This document shows, one piece after another, positions 53,294 to 62,520 of a DNA stretch of 64,000 nucleotides. Position 1 is the stretch's first letter. Every line of letters begins with the position of its first letter. A model generated the notes under the pieces. The model did not search any database. It worked only from the letters and a program-made list of their open reading frames with translations, and was not told where the DNA came from. Made by a program: the position numbers and the translations under genes. This DNA comes from Phycisphaerales bacterium AB-hyl4 (GTDB lineage: Bacteria; Planctomycetota; Phycisphaerae; Phycisphaerales; Phycisphaeraceae): contig JBGUBD010000009.1 in the NCBI GenBank assembly GCA_041821185.1, positions 95,362 to 159,361 on the forward strand, given 5' to 3'.

Positions 53294-54438
53294 CGATCAA
53301 GGCTCACAAACTCAAGGATCACGACTTCGGCGATCAATGGAACCAGCAGGTGCATCATCGCTGGAACTATGCCGACATGATCGCTGACCCGCACTGGCGC
53401 GCAGACTGGATCAGCTTCGACGGCGTGGTTCATCACGCCGCGAGCGATCGCGTCTATTGCGGCATCACGAGTTTCGCGGCCGACATTTTCAAGGCTTTCG
53501 ACCGCACGACGGGTACGTTCATTGACTTGGGGTTCGACGCGGTGGTTGACCAGTACGATGCGAAGTTTCACCGATCCATGCAGATGGATTCGGCAGGCGA
53601 ATACCTCTATACAGCGACGGCGCTGCTGCACGACGTCGACCGCTATTACGAAGCGCCAGGCGGCGGGCTGTTCCGGCATCACCTGCCCACCGGACGAACT
53701 GAAAAACTGGGCATTCCACTGCCGCACATCTACATCCAGTCGATCGCGCTGGACGAAGCGCGAGGCAGGATCTACGCGATGCACTTCACCCCCGAGCGAC
53801 TTAGTGCATACGACCTGGCCACGGGTGAGACGCGAGATCTCGGGCCGATCAGCAGTGGTATGGCGATGGCGCAGGGCGAGAACGTCTGCCTCGACAACGT
53901 CGGCCGGGCGTGGGTCGGCTGGCATGTGACGCGGGCCTGGCAGGCCGAGTCCGGTCCCGAAGCGCATCGCCTGGCGTGTTTCGATCCCGAGGCCGACCGC
54001 ATTGTCTATCACAAGCATGGTCTGCCGCGGCGTGACGGAACCACTGGCCATGCCAAGGTGGAGGGCCTGTTTAACCTCGGCAGCGAACTGTTCGCCTCCG
54101 GTGATAACGGTTCGCTCTACCGCGTGGACACCGACACCGGCAGGGGGGAATACCTCGGCACGCCCATCGCCGACCGGCCATCGCGGCTGACGTCGCTGGT
54201 GATGCACTGCGACGGCTATGCCTACGGCGTGGTCGGCCGTGCGGGGCATTGCCGTTTGCTCCGCGTCGATCCGCGCGACGGAGCGTACGAGTCAGGCCCG
54301 CCCGTCGTCACGGCCGAGGGCGACGAACTCTGGCAATGTCACGACGTGACCATCACGCCCGACGGCGTGCTCTTCGCCGCCGAAAACGATCACCCTCGCC
54401 GTCCGGGTTACCTGTGGGAGATTTCTCTTGAGCAGTAA
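53290..54438 (+). CDS. Beta-propeller protein, second in window
   Basis: A 382-aa protein. The ATG at 53290 overlaps the ROK stop (ATGA) and has GGAAG 7 nt before it; an in-frame ATG at 53284 has no spacing for a ribosome site. No signal peptide. Blades show DRVYCGITSFAADIFKAFD, GEYLYTATALLHD, EARGRIYAMHF, DGYAYGVVGRAGHCRLL and DGVLFAAENDHPRRPGYLW. It resembles in style the larger propeller at 32526-34466. Function unknown; a lactonase-like or lyase role is possible, since propellers of this kind do such chemistry. Confidence 0.75.
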   Translation: MTIKAHKLKDHDFGDQWNQQVHHRWNYADMIADPHWRADWISFDGVVHHAASDRVYCGITSFAADIFKAFDRTTGTFIDLGFDAVVDQYDAKFHRSMQMDSAGEYLYTATALLHDVDRYYEAPGGGLFRHHLPTGRTEKLGIPLPHIYIQSIALDEARGRIYAMHFTPERLSAYDLATGETRDLGPISSGMAMAQGENVCLDNVGRAWVGWHVTRAWQAESGPEAHRLACFDPEADRIVYHKHGLPRRDGTTGHAKVEGLFNLGSELFASGDNGSLYRVDTDTGRGEYLGTPIADRPSRLTSLVMHCDGYAYGVVGRAGHCRLLRVDPRDGAYESGPPVVTAEGDELWQCHDVTITPDGVLFAAENDHPRRPGYLWEISLEQ

Positions 54439-55402
54439 ACAGCCCAACGACGCCCCGCCTTCGCGGAAGGAAGCTGCGTCCACCATCGAGCCGGTGCGTC
54501 TGGTGATGTCCATCGACTGCGAGGCTCTGCAGCAGTCGATTGCCGACCCGGCCTTGGGAGAACGATCGACGCGCGGGTTTGCCGATGTGCTTGAGGCCAA
54601 CAAGTTGCGCGGCACGTTTTACGTCATCAGTCCAGACCTTGAGGCCCATGCGGCGGTCTATCGGGATCTGGATCGGCGGGGCCATGAAGTCGGCGTGCAC
54701 ATCCATGCCGGCGAGCATGATGCGCCGGAGTTTCTCGGCCTGCTGTCGGCGGAGGAGCAGCGGCGAGTGATCCAGGACAACGTTGATCGCTTTGCTCAGG
54801 TGATGGGGCGGCCGCCGCTGAGCGTCTGTCTCGGATATGGATCGGCTAACGACGCCACCTATCCGCTACTGGCCGATGCCGGCTTCCGCCACGGGGGGGC
54901 GAGCATTCCCGGCCGCCGACTCCCGCAGTGCGCTTCGTGCTGGGACGGAGCGCCCCTGGATGTGCACTACGCGCACCGCTGGTTCCGCATGCTCCCGGGC
55001 GACCTGGACTTCGTGGAAATTCCGCCGACAGTCGACCCGGACTCCCGAATGTGGGGCGGGAAGCATTGTCAGGATCTTCGCATCGAACTGGTCGATGCTA
55101 AATCGCATTGGCACTTGATGGACAAGACGATCGCTCGGCAGGTGCGCGACGGCGTGGCCATGCCAGTGGTTCGCGCGACCACCCACAACATTTTTGAATA
55201 TGACGACCCGCGCAACTTCCGACGCCAGACGCTTGAGGGCACCATTCAAGGCTTTCTGGACATCTGTCAGCGGCGAGAGTTGTCATGGCAGACGGCGACG
55301 TCTGCCGATGTGGCCGAGCGATTTCGCGCATTGCACTCGCTGCCGACCACAGCAGCAGTGCCTGAACTGGACACCCGGGGCCGGCAATTCACGAAGGCGT
55401 GA
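54428..55402 (+). CDS. NodB-like polysaccharide deacetylase family protein
   Basis: A 324-aa protein. The TTG at 54428 is preferred: GGGAG lies 7 nt upstream and it overlaps the previous gene by 11 nt; an ATG at 54506 would cut into the fold. The first deacetylase motif is RLVMSIDCEA (Asp before the acidic residue), and the second is GHEVGVHIHAGEHD, with two or three histidines for metal binding. Later DLDFVEIPPTVDPD and ATTHNIFEYDD fit the TIM-like fold. The enzyme would remove acetyl groups from a glycan, in the cytoplasm since no signal peptide is seen. Confidence 0.82.
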   Translation: MSSKQPNDAPPSRKEAASTIEPVRLVMSIDCEALQQSIADPALGERSTRGFADVLEANKLRGTFYVISPDLEAHAAVYRDLDRRGHEVGVHIHAGEHDAPEFLGLLSAEEQRRVIQDNVDRFAQVMGRPPLSVCLGYGSANDATYPLLADAGFRHGGASIPGRRLPQCASCWDGAPLDVHYAHRWFRMLPGDLDFVEIPPTVDPDSRMWGGKHCQDLRIELVDAKSHWHLMDKTIARQVRDGVAMPVVRATTHNIFEYDDPRNFRRQTLEGTIQGFLDICQRRELSWQTATSADVAERFRALHSLPTTAAVPELDTRGRQFTKA

Positions 55403-55453
55403 CGCACCGTTTTGGAGTCAACCACCACGACGCCGCCCCTGTATGAGCCGACC

Positions 55454-56587
55454 ATGAAGGCAAGCCCGCCGCTGTATCTGGAACTGACCGATCGTGTCCG
55501 CGAAGCGATTGATGCGGCGCGAGGTGGTGCGCCTGCGGCACTGGCAAGCAAGGGGGCGATGCGGGACGTCATCCCGGGCCTCAGTGACGTTGACTACCGC
55601 TTAGTGTTGAGCACTGATGCGCCGGAAATCTGGCGGCGCGTCGGCGCTGCGTTCGCCGAGGCGATGCTTGCTTTCGCCAATGCTCATCCCGATGGTTGGC
55701 GATTGATTGAGCACATGCCGGCCATTGGCTGCTCGTCCGACGCGCTCGACGCCCGGCCCGTGTGCTGGGAACGGCTGACCTGGGAACCGCTGTGGGCCAG
55801 CTCGGCCGATCTGCTGGTGACGCCGACGTCGCCGACCAACGACGGGCTTGCCGGTTGGTGGGCCGGCAAGCTGGCCGGATACCAGCCGCCGTACGATGCG
55901 CGTCGAGATCCGCCGATTAACGTGGCGTCGGCCGAGTTGCCGCGTTTCCCTGCCTTCAGTCTGATCTGGCATTTCTACGCCCCGGCTGTGCTTGCCGCTA
56001 CGCAGTTGCTCGGCCAGTCGCAGGTACGAACCAAGTGGGACGCGCTGCGGTGGCGGGCGGAGCAGGGCATCGAGCCGGCGCAGCAGGCGCTGGCCATCGC
56101 GGAGGCGGATTTCGTGAATCCGACGTCGGCGACGCTGGCACGAGCATGCGAGGCTGACGTGCATCAGCTTGCGCAGCTGGCCACCGACGACGCGCGCCCC
56201 TGGGATGCGCTGAAGGTGATGGCGGATGGCCTCACCTTGTCGTTGCGCGACCGCCGACTGTGGGCGCTGGCGACCGCGCGAACCTATGTGCATCGCTGGT
56301 GGTTTTACGCTCATGCGCCGCAAGGTTTCGATGTGGTCGCTGTGCTGCGGATCGACCGCGGCCATGTCGGCCGGTTCACCCTCGGCCCCGTCCGCGACAG
56401 TCGCGAGGCGATGGAGGCGATGCGCGGCCACGCACAAGATGGCGCGCGGTTTGATGCGGCGATCGAAGCGCTGATGGCCGAACATCGCAACACGGACACG
56501 AGCCGACCGCGCGACACCTTTCTCGCAATGCGCGAGCAGTATCTCGTCGTTCTCGAAGCCTTGGAGAGATGGCATGCTGCAGCCTGA
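55454..56587 (+). CDS. Nucleotidyltransferase-fold-like protein, function unknown
   Basis: A 377-aa protein. I choose the ATG at 55454; an upstream TTG at 55412 is in frame but lacks a ribosome site. Near the N-terminus, GAMRDVIPGLSDVDYRLVL resembles the G-S-X-D-X-D signature of the polymerase-beta nucleotidyltransferase fold, with both acidic residues kept. The rest is helical and Trp-rich (SLIWHFYAPAVLAATQLLG, LRDRRLWALATARTYVHRWW). It overlaps the next gene by 14 nt. Other folds cannot be excluded, so the name is tentative. Confidence 0.5.
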   Translation: MKASPPLYLELTDRVREAIDAARGGAPAALASKGAMRDVIPGLSDVDYRLVLSTDAPEIWRRVGAAFAEAMLAFANAHPDGWRLIEHMPAIGCSSDALDARPVCWERLTWEPLWASSADLLVTPTSPTNDGLAGWWAGKLAGYQPPYDARRDPPINVASAELPRFPAFSLIWHFYAPAVLAATQLLGQSQVRTKWDALRWRAEQGIEPAQQALAIAEADFVNPTSATLARACEADVHQLAQLATDDARPWDALKVMADGLTLSLRDRRLWALATARTYVHRWWFYAHAPQGFDVVAVLRIDRGHVGRFTLGPVRDSREAMEAMRGHAQDGARFDAAIEALMAEHRNTDTSRPRDTFLAMREQYLVVLEALERWHAAA

Positions 56588-58445
56588 GTATCACACCCCC
56601 GGCTTGATCGAGCTGCCGCGCGGCCGACTTCGGCTGCCGACCCGGCTTGTCGTCGGTGCGGATGACATATCGCACGATGTCCAATGGTCGGCCTGGCGCG
56701 GCGAGGGTACGGCGCGAATCTGCGAGGGGGTATGCGACGCGCTGCGTTTGACGGTGACGGTGACCGGTGACATCGCCGCGGCCGAGGGGCTGCACTGTCG
56801 AAGCGAACTGCTGAACACGGCGGAGCAGGCGTGCGAGTTGCGGGAATGGGCGTGGACGCTGGAACTTGAGCCGCCCGATCGTGTGGCACTGGTGGCAGAC
56901 GCCGACGAGCAGGGGAAGCGCGCGTTACGGCACGTGTCCGACGAGCCGTGGGACTACAACCTGACTGCCGACATGCTTGCTGCCGACGGTCGCTGCTGGT
57001 CGCTGGCGCTTGCGTATGGCCGAGCCAGCATGTGCGTCGGGTCGGATGATCCGCTGGTGTTCGGCGACGGCTTGGCGCGGTGCGAGCCGGCGGCGATGGA
57101 CAGCGACCGGATCAAGGTCGCTTGGCACCGCATCGAGCCCCATTGGGACTACAACGGCCTGCTCTCGACGCGGCCGTTGCATGGCCTGTGGGTCTATGAG
57201 GGCCAGACGCGCGAGGCCAATCTGCGACTGGCAGAGCATTCGGAGGCTGTGCCCGTCCCGCCGCGAGGGTGGGGGGCTTCGCCGCTTCCGCCACCGCCAT
57301 CGCTGCCGGAAGGCGCGGCGTTGCCGTTGTGTATTCCCGCTGCTGCGGGATCGGCCGACACCGTTCGTGTGCTGGCGCAGTTGGATCGCTTCCACATTTC
57401 CCGCGGCGAGTACGCTGGCCTTTACGCCGGTGGCGTGGATTACCGCAACCGCCGGCACCTCGAGCCGCACGTCTGCCGAGCCGAGTACGGCGAGTTCCTG
57501 CTTCACGCCCATCTGCGCGGCGATGGCTCGGACCTTTGGCCGGGCGTGGTGACCTATGCCGAACGATTCCAGCAGACCGCTGTCAATCGCGGCGGTCATC
57601 CCGAGCGGTGCGGCGCGGTGCGCGGCCGCTACGGCGACAACCAGTCGGCCCACCGCATTCGTTCCATGCGCGGGGCCGCCTTCTTCTGGGACATGCACCG
57701 GCTGACCGGCCGTGAGGATTTCCGCCGCACTGCCGTCGGCATTGCCGACTACCTGACGCGCAGCTTCCCGTGGAATAATGCGCGGCAGGGGGCCGCGATC
57801 CGCGATCTGGTCTACCTTCACCAACAGACCGGCGAGGCCCGCTATCGCGACACGGCCCAAGCCATCCTGCGCACACTCCAAGAAAACCAGCACGACTCGG
57901 GCGGCTGGTACGAGTATTGGAACAAAGCCGGCGAAGCGTTCGCGTACGACCCGCCCGGCCACCACGGGGGCCAGTGGACTGCCTGCGCGAGCCTCAAGCC
58001 GGAGATGGCGTCATACAACGTCAACGCGCTGCTGGACGTCCTGCTACTGCTGAATGGGTGCGACCTGCTTCCGGGCGTCGAGCCGATGGTCCGCAAGGCG
58101 GCCGACTGGCTTTGCGCGGTGCAGGATAAGCGGGGGGGCTGGCGGTTCCCCAATCACGACAGCCGCGGGTTGTATGGCTACGGGCTCTACCTCGACGCTG
58201 CCGCCATGTTCAAGGCCGGCTGGTTTTTCCGCGACCGCGCGTTCATCGACGCCGGCACACGCGCGGTTGCGTTCGGTTTCGAACTGCTCGATACGCTTGG
58301 ACACGTACCGTCCGTCACCGATCTGCCGGACATTGATCAGACAGAGTGTTCGCTCACCTGGTTCTTCGCCATCGAAGCCCTCGCCGCACAGTCGGCCGCG
58401 GAGCCGGCGATGTTGGATAAAACCCTCAAGGATTCCCGGCCATGA
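56574..58445 (+). CDS. Alpha/alpha-toroid glycan-active protein (glucuronyl epimerase or lyase-like)
   Basis: A 623-aa protein with GGAG 8 nt before the ATG. The N-terminal half (about 1-300) is beta-sandwich-like (VQWSAWRGEG, WAWTLELEPPDR). The C-terminal half (about 340-610) shows repeated helical pairs with the pattern of an alpha/alpha toroid: ALYLHRQTG-like YLHQQTGEARYRDTA, DSGGWYEYWNK and GGWRFPNHDSRGLYGYG. Such folds occur in glucuronyl C5-epimerases, GH88/GH105-like hydrolases and lyases. It is coupled to the next gene by ATGA. Substrate unknown. Confidence 0.65.
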   Translation: MLQPEYHTPGLIELPRGRLRLPTRLVVGADDISHDVQWSAWRGEGTARICEGVCDALRLTVTVTGDIAAAEGLHCRSELLNTAEQACELREWAWTLELEPPDRVALVADADEQGKRALRHVSDEPWDYNLTADMLAADGRCWSLALAYGRASMCVGSDDPLVFGDGLARCEPAAMDSDRIKVAWHRIEPHWDYNGLLSTRPLHGLWVYEGQTREANLRLAEHSEAVPVPPRGWGASPLPPPPSLPEGAALPLCIPAAAGSADTVRVLAQLDRFHISRGEYAGLYAGGVDYRNRRHLEPHVCRAEYGEFLLHAHLRGDGSDLWPGVVTYAERFQQTAVNRGGHPERCGAVRGRYGDNQSAHRIRSMRGAAFFWDMHRLTGREDFRRTAVGIADYLTRSFPWNNARQGAAIRDLVYLHQQTGEARYRDTAQAILRTLQENQHDSGGWYEYWNKAGEAFAYDPPGHHGGQWTACASLKPEMASYNVNALLDVLLLLNGCDLLPGVEPMVRKAADWLCAVQDKRGGWRFPNHDSRGLYGYGLYLDAAAMFKAGWFFRDRAFIDAGTRAVAFGFELLDTLGHVPSVTDLPDIDQTECSLTWFFAIEALAAQSAAEPAMLDKTLKDSRP

Positions 58446-59686
58446 AAGCCACACTGATTGCCCACACGACCCCGCGCAGCCTGGAAGACATGCCAGCCGT
58501 CGAACCGATCCGCCTCGGGGCCATCGGGCTTGGTCATCGCGGCGCGAGCGTGCTCCGGCTGGCCACCGGCTGCGAGGAGTACCAGCTCGAAGCGGTCTGC
58601 GACCAGCGGCAGAATCTGATTGATCGCGCCAAACAATGGGCAACCGACGATTTCGGTCTGAACGTGCGTGGCTACACGAACGCAGCAGAGATGATTGCGA
58701 ATGAATCGCTCGACGCGGTGCTGGTGACGATTCCGCCTCACGAGCAGATCCCGGTCTGCTGCGCCGCGATGGAAGCGGGACTGGACGTGATGGCCGAAGT
58801 GCCCGTGGCGTACAGCTTTGAACACTGCTGGCAGGTGGTGCTCACCGCCGAGCGTACCGGGCGGCTGTTTCTGCTGCTGGAGCAGGTGCGGTTCAGCGGC
58901 ATCGCGCGCACCTGGCGCGACATCGTGGCCAAGGGCGTGATCGGCCAGCCTGTTTTTGCGGAGGGCGAGTACTTCGGGGAGAAGACCGATCCATGGTTCA
59001 CCAATCCCCAAGGTCTGCATTACACCCCCGCGCAGGCTGCTGGCGCATCAGATGCATCGCTGGCATGGCGTGGGCAGGTCCCGCCGATCACCTACCTGCC
59101 TCACGAGCTTTCGCCGCTGCTGTACATCATGGACGACCGCGTGACCCGCGTCACCGGCATGTCCACCACGACGCCGAGTCACCGCTACGACAACCTGCCG
59201 CTACCCGACGTGCAAGCGGCACTGATGCAGACGCAGAAGGATGCGGTGATGCGCATGGCCACCTGCTGGACAAGCCCGTCGGTACCGCGTGGCCCGATGG
59301 TCACGCACTGGTGGCACATCAAGGGCACGGAGGGGGTGCTCGAAGCACCACGCAGCCCCGGCGACAAGTCCAAGCTCTGGGTCGGCGGCTGGCACACCCG
59401 CGAGCCGGTTGAACTGGACCTGGGCACGCAGAATCTTCGCGGGCCTGCTGCCGCGGCCAGTACGGGCCACGGCGGCCTGGATTACTACCCGCTCGCTCAA
59501 TTTGCCGATGCGCTGCGCCGGGACGTGGCCCCCGAACTGGACGTGTACCGCGCCGTCGAGACGGCCGCCCCCGCCATCGCGGCGGCCATGTCGATTGCGC
59601 AGGGCAATCAGCCAATCGACGTGCCGGACTTTCGGCCTGGCCCACACCGCCGCGCAGGCGAACCGCCAGCCAATTTCGCTGACTGA
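58442..59686 (+). CDS. Gfo/Idh/MocA-family oxidoreductase, third in window
   Basis: A 414-aa protein; AAGGA lies 9 nt before the ATG, which overlaps the previous stop. The Rossmann part reads IRLGAIGLGHRGASVL (GLGHRG). The catalytic motif reads VMAEVPVAYS, so the usual E-K-P lysine is replaced by Val; this version may not use the classical hydride-transfer site. The long C-terminal part (RVTRVTGMSTTTPSHRYDN, THWWHIKGTEGVL) resembles the glucose-fructose oxidoreductase-like substrate domain. It is about 80 aa longer than the member at 38741-39730. It lies mid-operon. Confidence 0.88.
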   Translation: MKATLIAHTTPRSLEDMPAVEPIRLGAIGLGHRGASVLRLATGCEEYQLEAVCDQRQNLIDRAKQWATDDFGLNVRGYTNAAEMIANESLDAVLVTIPPHEQIPVCCAAMEAGLDVMAEVPVAYSFEHCWQVVLTAERTGRLFLLLEQVRFSGIARTWRDIVAKGVIGQPVFAEGEYFGEKTDPWFTNPQGLHYTPAQAAGASDASLAWRGQVPPITYLPHELSPLLYIMDDRVTRVTGMSTTTPSHRYDNLPLPDVQAALMQTQKDAVMRMATCWTSPSVPRGPMVTHWWHIKGTEGVLEAPRSPGDKSKLWVGGWHTREPVELDLGTQNLRGPAAAASTGHGGLDYYPLAQFADALRRDVAPELDVYRAVETAAPAIAAAMSIAQGNQPIDVPDFRPGPHRRAGEPPANFAD

Positions 59687-59698
59687 TCGGGAGAACCA

Positions 59699-60694
59699 AT
59701 GATGCCATTCGAACACGACGACATCGAAGCCTGGCACATCGACCGACAAGGTCTAAGCGCATGCGAGACCGCGCCCGCCGACGCGATGCCGGACGCGCTG
59801 GCCCCCGGCGACTTACCGCTGGTGGTGCGGGAGCCGACGCGCGTGCGCTTCGGCGACCAGGCGCTTCTGCTGGATCAGCAGGGGCTTTATATGTTCCACG
59901 ATCGCGGCAGGCTCCGTTGGAGCGATCCTGATGCGTTGCCGACCGTCCAGCAGCAGAGACACAACGACGCTTCGGTCATCCTTTTTCAGGATGACGTCAA
60001 TACCTTGTTTGCCGGCCTCGCGACGCTGCATGTCCACGGTTGGGTGCATGCTGACTTTGACATGGAAGCGCGGTTGGCGTGGATGAAACGTGGCCTGCTT
60101 TCGTGTACCTGCGGCACCATCGCCCAGGTCGGCGTCCACTTGCTGACGTCATTCGGCTATGGGGCAAGGATGGTGAGCGGTTTGCGGGTCCGCGGCCCCT
60201 ACGACGCTCGCGACAACGGCCACATGTTGTTTGAATATTTCGATCCGCAACTTGGCCGATGGGTGCTCGTCGACCTCGATACGCACAGCTGTTTTGCCTG
60301 GCAAGGCCAGCCGTTGAGCCTTGGCGATGTTGCCGACTGCATTCACCGGGGCCAGCGGTTCGAGATCGTGCCGCTCACGCCGCCGGGCTTTGCGATTCCC
60401 GATACCACCGGCTACGTGGCGCCGCAGACCGGCACCACCTACATGACCTTCAAACTGCTCAGTGAGCCTCACCTGCGCCAGTGGTTTGAGCTGGTACTCG
60501 AAGTGCCGGTCATCGAAGCCGACGGCCGACGCTGGTTCTGGCATCCCGACGACGACCTGGCCCAACGCGCGGCGAGCTACGCCCAAGGTGCCGAGCGACT
60601 CGGCCGTGAACAATGGCTATCCCGCTTTTATGGCGACAACCTCACCGCGAGTGCGACCGGAATCACCACCGACACCACTGGAAACCAATCATGA
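59699..60694 (+). CDS. Transglutaminase-like cysteine hydrolase, cytosolic
   Basis: A 331-aa protein with GGGAG before the ATG. The core (about 125-200) carries the transglutaminase/NlpC-like triad: Cys138 (SCTCGTIAQVG), His175 (DNGHMLFEYFD) and Asp192 (WVLVDLD). The intervening FGYGARMVSGLRVRG matches the GXPAR-VSG signature of transglutaminase-like peptidases. The N-terminal about 120 residues are a separate domain without a known match. No signal peptide. It would hydrolyse or transfer an amide bond, for example in a peptide or lactam of a glycoconjugate. ATGA coupling links it to the next gene. Confidence 0.75.
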   Translation: MMPFEHDDIEAWHIDRQGLSACETAPADAMPDALAPGDLPLVVREPTRVRFGDQALLLDQQGLYMFHDRGRLRWSDPDALPTVQQQRHNDASVILFQDDVNTLFAGLATLHVHGWVHADFDMEARLAWMKRGLLSCTCGTIAQVGVHLLTSFGYGARMVSGLRVRGPYDARDNGHMLFEYFDPQLGRWVLVDLDTHSCFAWQGQPLSLGDVADCIHRGQRFEIVPLTPPGFAIPDTTGYVAPQTGTTYMTFKLLSEPHLRQWFELVLEVPVIEADGRRWFWHPDDDLAQRAASYAQGAERLGREQWLSRFYGDNLTASATGITTDTTGNQS

Positions 60695-62415
60695 CCACTA
60701 TCACTGACCGCTGGCATTCGCAGCCCATGCTCCTGCTGCAGAGGGCGACGCATCGGCCCATGCGCCGCTTCGTCGAGGAACTGCTGGTGCAGGAGGGCTA
60801 TTTCTGCGCCGAGACCGTCGAGATGGACGACGCGACGGATGCCGGCGAGCAGTTGGCCGGGCGGGCGCTGGCACTGATCAATGCCGACACGTTGACCGAC
60901 GCCCAGCAGACGGCGATCGCGGAATGGCTCGGCCGCGGCGGGCGGGCGATCCTGCTGGCTCCGCCTGATGCTCTTGTCGAGCGGCTGGGGCGATGGACCT
61001 CGCCGGTGCACTCCGTCTACAGACGAACGCCCCCGTGCTACGCGCGCTTCGCTGACCATGAGGCAAGTGGCCCTCATGCCGGAACGGTGGTGCAGGTGAC
61101 CACGCCCACCGTGTTGCGTTCGCTGGAAGGGGCGCAGACCGTCGTGGAACTCGGCGCGCGGCGAGACAACTTCACCACATGGCCGGCGGTTGTGGAGTGT
61201 GAGCTCGGCCAGGGCCGCGCTGCCATCTATTGGTTCGATCTGGGCACCTGCCTCGCGCTCATGCGCCAGGGCGATCCACGGATTGCAAGTACCGGCCCAT
61301 TGGGTGAGCCTGAGGAGCCGACGAATTACAAAGCCGGTTTTCTTGATCGCCAGATCGTGGACCCGCACCTGTCCGACATACCCCAGGCCGACGTCTGGGC
61401 CGACCTGACGGTGAGCCTGATTCGCAGGCTTACTGACGACCTGCTGCCTCTGCCTCGCGTGTGGCAATTTCCTCACAATTATGTCGCCATGACGCTGCTC
61501 GACGGCGATTCAGATTCGTACGACTGGGATAACTACGCTCATCTTGCCGAGCCGGCCGGCAAGGCTGGCGTGCCCTACACGCTGAACGTCATGGCCATGC
61601 ACATGCCCGACTTTGATCGCGGTGCCGCCAAGCGCTGGATGGAGCAGGGGCACGATTTCCAGCTGCATTATTGGCCAGGCACTTCGACGCCCACGCCCGC
61701 AGTGATGCGTCAAGCCCTCGTGGAACAACAGGCCCTGTTCGCCGAGACCTTCGGTCACGCCGCGGTCGGCGGACGGGCGCACACCTGCGTCTGGCCCGGC
61801 TACACCGACACCGCCGAGGCGCTCGCCGACGTGGGGCATCGCATCGAGACCAACTTCTGCCCGCTTTATGGTGGATGCGGCTACCGGGGCTCGGCCAGGG
61901 CCGCGCGGTTCATCACACCAGACGGCCGGATGGTCCCGATTTCCCAGCAGCCAACGGTGTTCATGGACGACATGCTCTGTCACGACAAGGGGATGGTCGC
62001 ACCATCCACACCGGAGGCGGCCCATGACTGGATCGAACGCACTTATGCTGCCTCCGTTACGCACTACCACGGCGTGATCTGCACCTGCCTGCACCCGGTT
62101 CCGATGGGCCCCGAAGCGCTCTACCGACAGATTCAGGATGCGGCGCTTGATGCTATTCTCACCGCCACGGCCGACCCGGAGGTCGGGGCGCTGAGCTATC
62201 GCGCATGGGTGGAATTCCTCGAAGCTAGGCGCAACATCCGCATGACGTGGAGCGACGGCTGGCAACTGCACGCCTCATCGCCCGTGGTCGGTTGCACCGT
62301 GCTTCAACCCGACGCCGCAGCTCATGCGACTCGACGTCAGGGGCTATCGTGGGAGGCGACCGTGATTGAACTTGCCCGCGGGCCACACCAACTGACAATG
62401 GCTAAGCAGGCATGA
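60691..62415 (+). CDS. Two-domain protein: amidotransferase-like N-terminus and NodB-like C-terminus
   Basis: A 574-aa protein whose ATG overlaps the preceding stop. The N-terminal 240 residues look like a class I amidotransferase or ThuA-like flavodoxin fold (MLLLQRATHRPMRRF, GRGGRAILLAPPDAL, GQGRAAIYWFDLG). The C-terminal half (about 255-480) carries a deacetylase-like motif LDGDSDSYDWDNY and histidines at GHDFQLHYWPG (His321 and His326). It also has ALADVGHRIETNFCPLYGG. It would act on an acetylated or amidated sugar together with the other NodB-like protein of this operon, from which it differs in size and motif. Confidence 0.7.
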   Translation: MTTITDRWHSQPMLLLQRATHRPMRRFVEELLVQEGYFCAETVEMDDATDAGEQLAGRALALINADTLTDAQQTAIAEWLGRGGRAILLAPPDALVERLGRWTSPVHSVYRRTPPCYARFADHEASGPHAGTVVQVTTPTVLRSLEGAQTVVELGARRDNFTTWPAVVECELGQGRAAIYWFDLGTCLALMRQGDPRIASTGPLGEPEEPTNYKAGFLDRQIVDPHLSDIPQADVWADLTVSLIRRLTDDLLPLPRVWQFPHNYVAMTLLDGDSDSYDWDNYAHLAEPAGKAGVPYTLNVMAMHMPDFDRGAAKRWMEQGHDFQLHYWPGTSTPTPAVMRQALVEQQALFAETFGHAAVGGRAHTCVWPGYTDTAEALADVGHRIETNFCPLYGGCGYRGSARAARFITPDGRMVPISQQPTVFMDDMLCHDKGMVAPSTPEAAHDWIERTYAASVTHYHGVICTCLHPVPMGPEALYRQIQDAALDAILTATADPEVGALSYRAWVEFLEARRNIRMTWSDGWQLHASSPVVGCTVLQPDAAAHATRRQGLSWEATVIELARGPHQLTMAKQA

Positions 62416-62520
62416 GCGGCAGGGGGGGAAGTGGGGGCTGGCTGGCAGCCTGCGTTTCGTTTCTGCAGCCGGCCCTCCGCGCTTCTTGAACAACTGGGCC
62501 GCATCTTCGAAGGACTCAAT

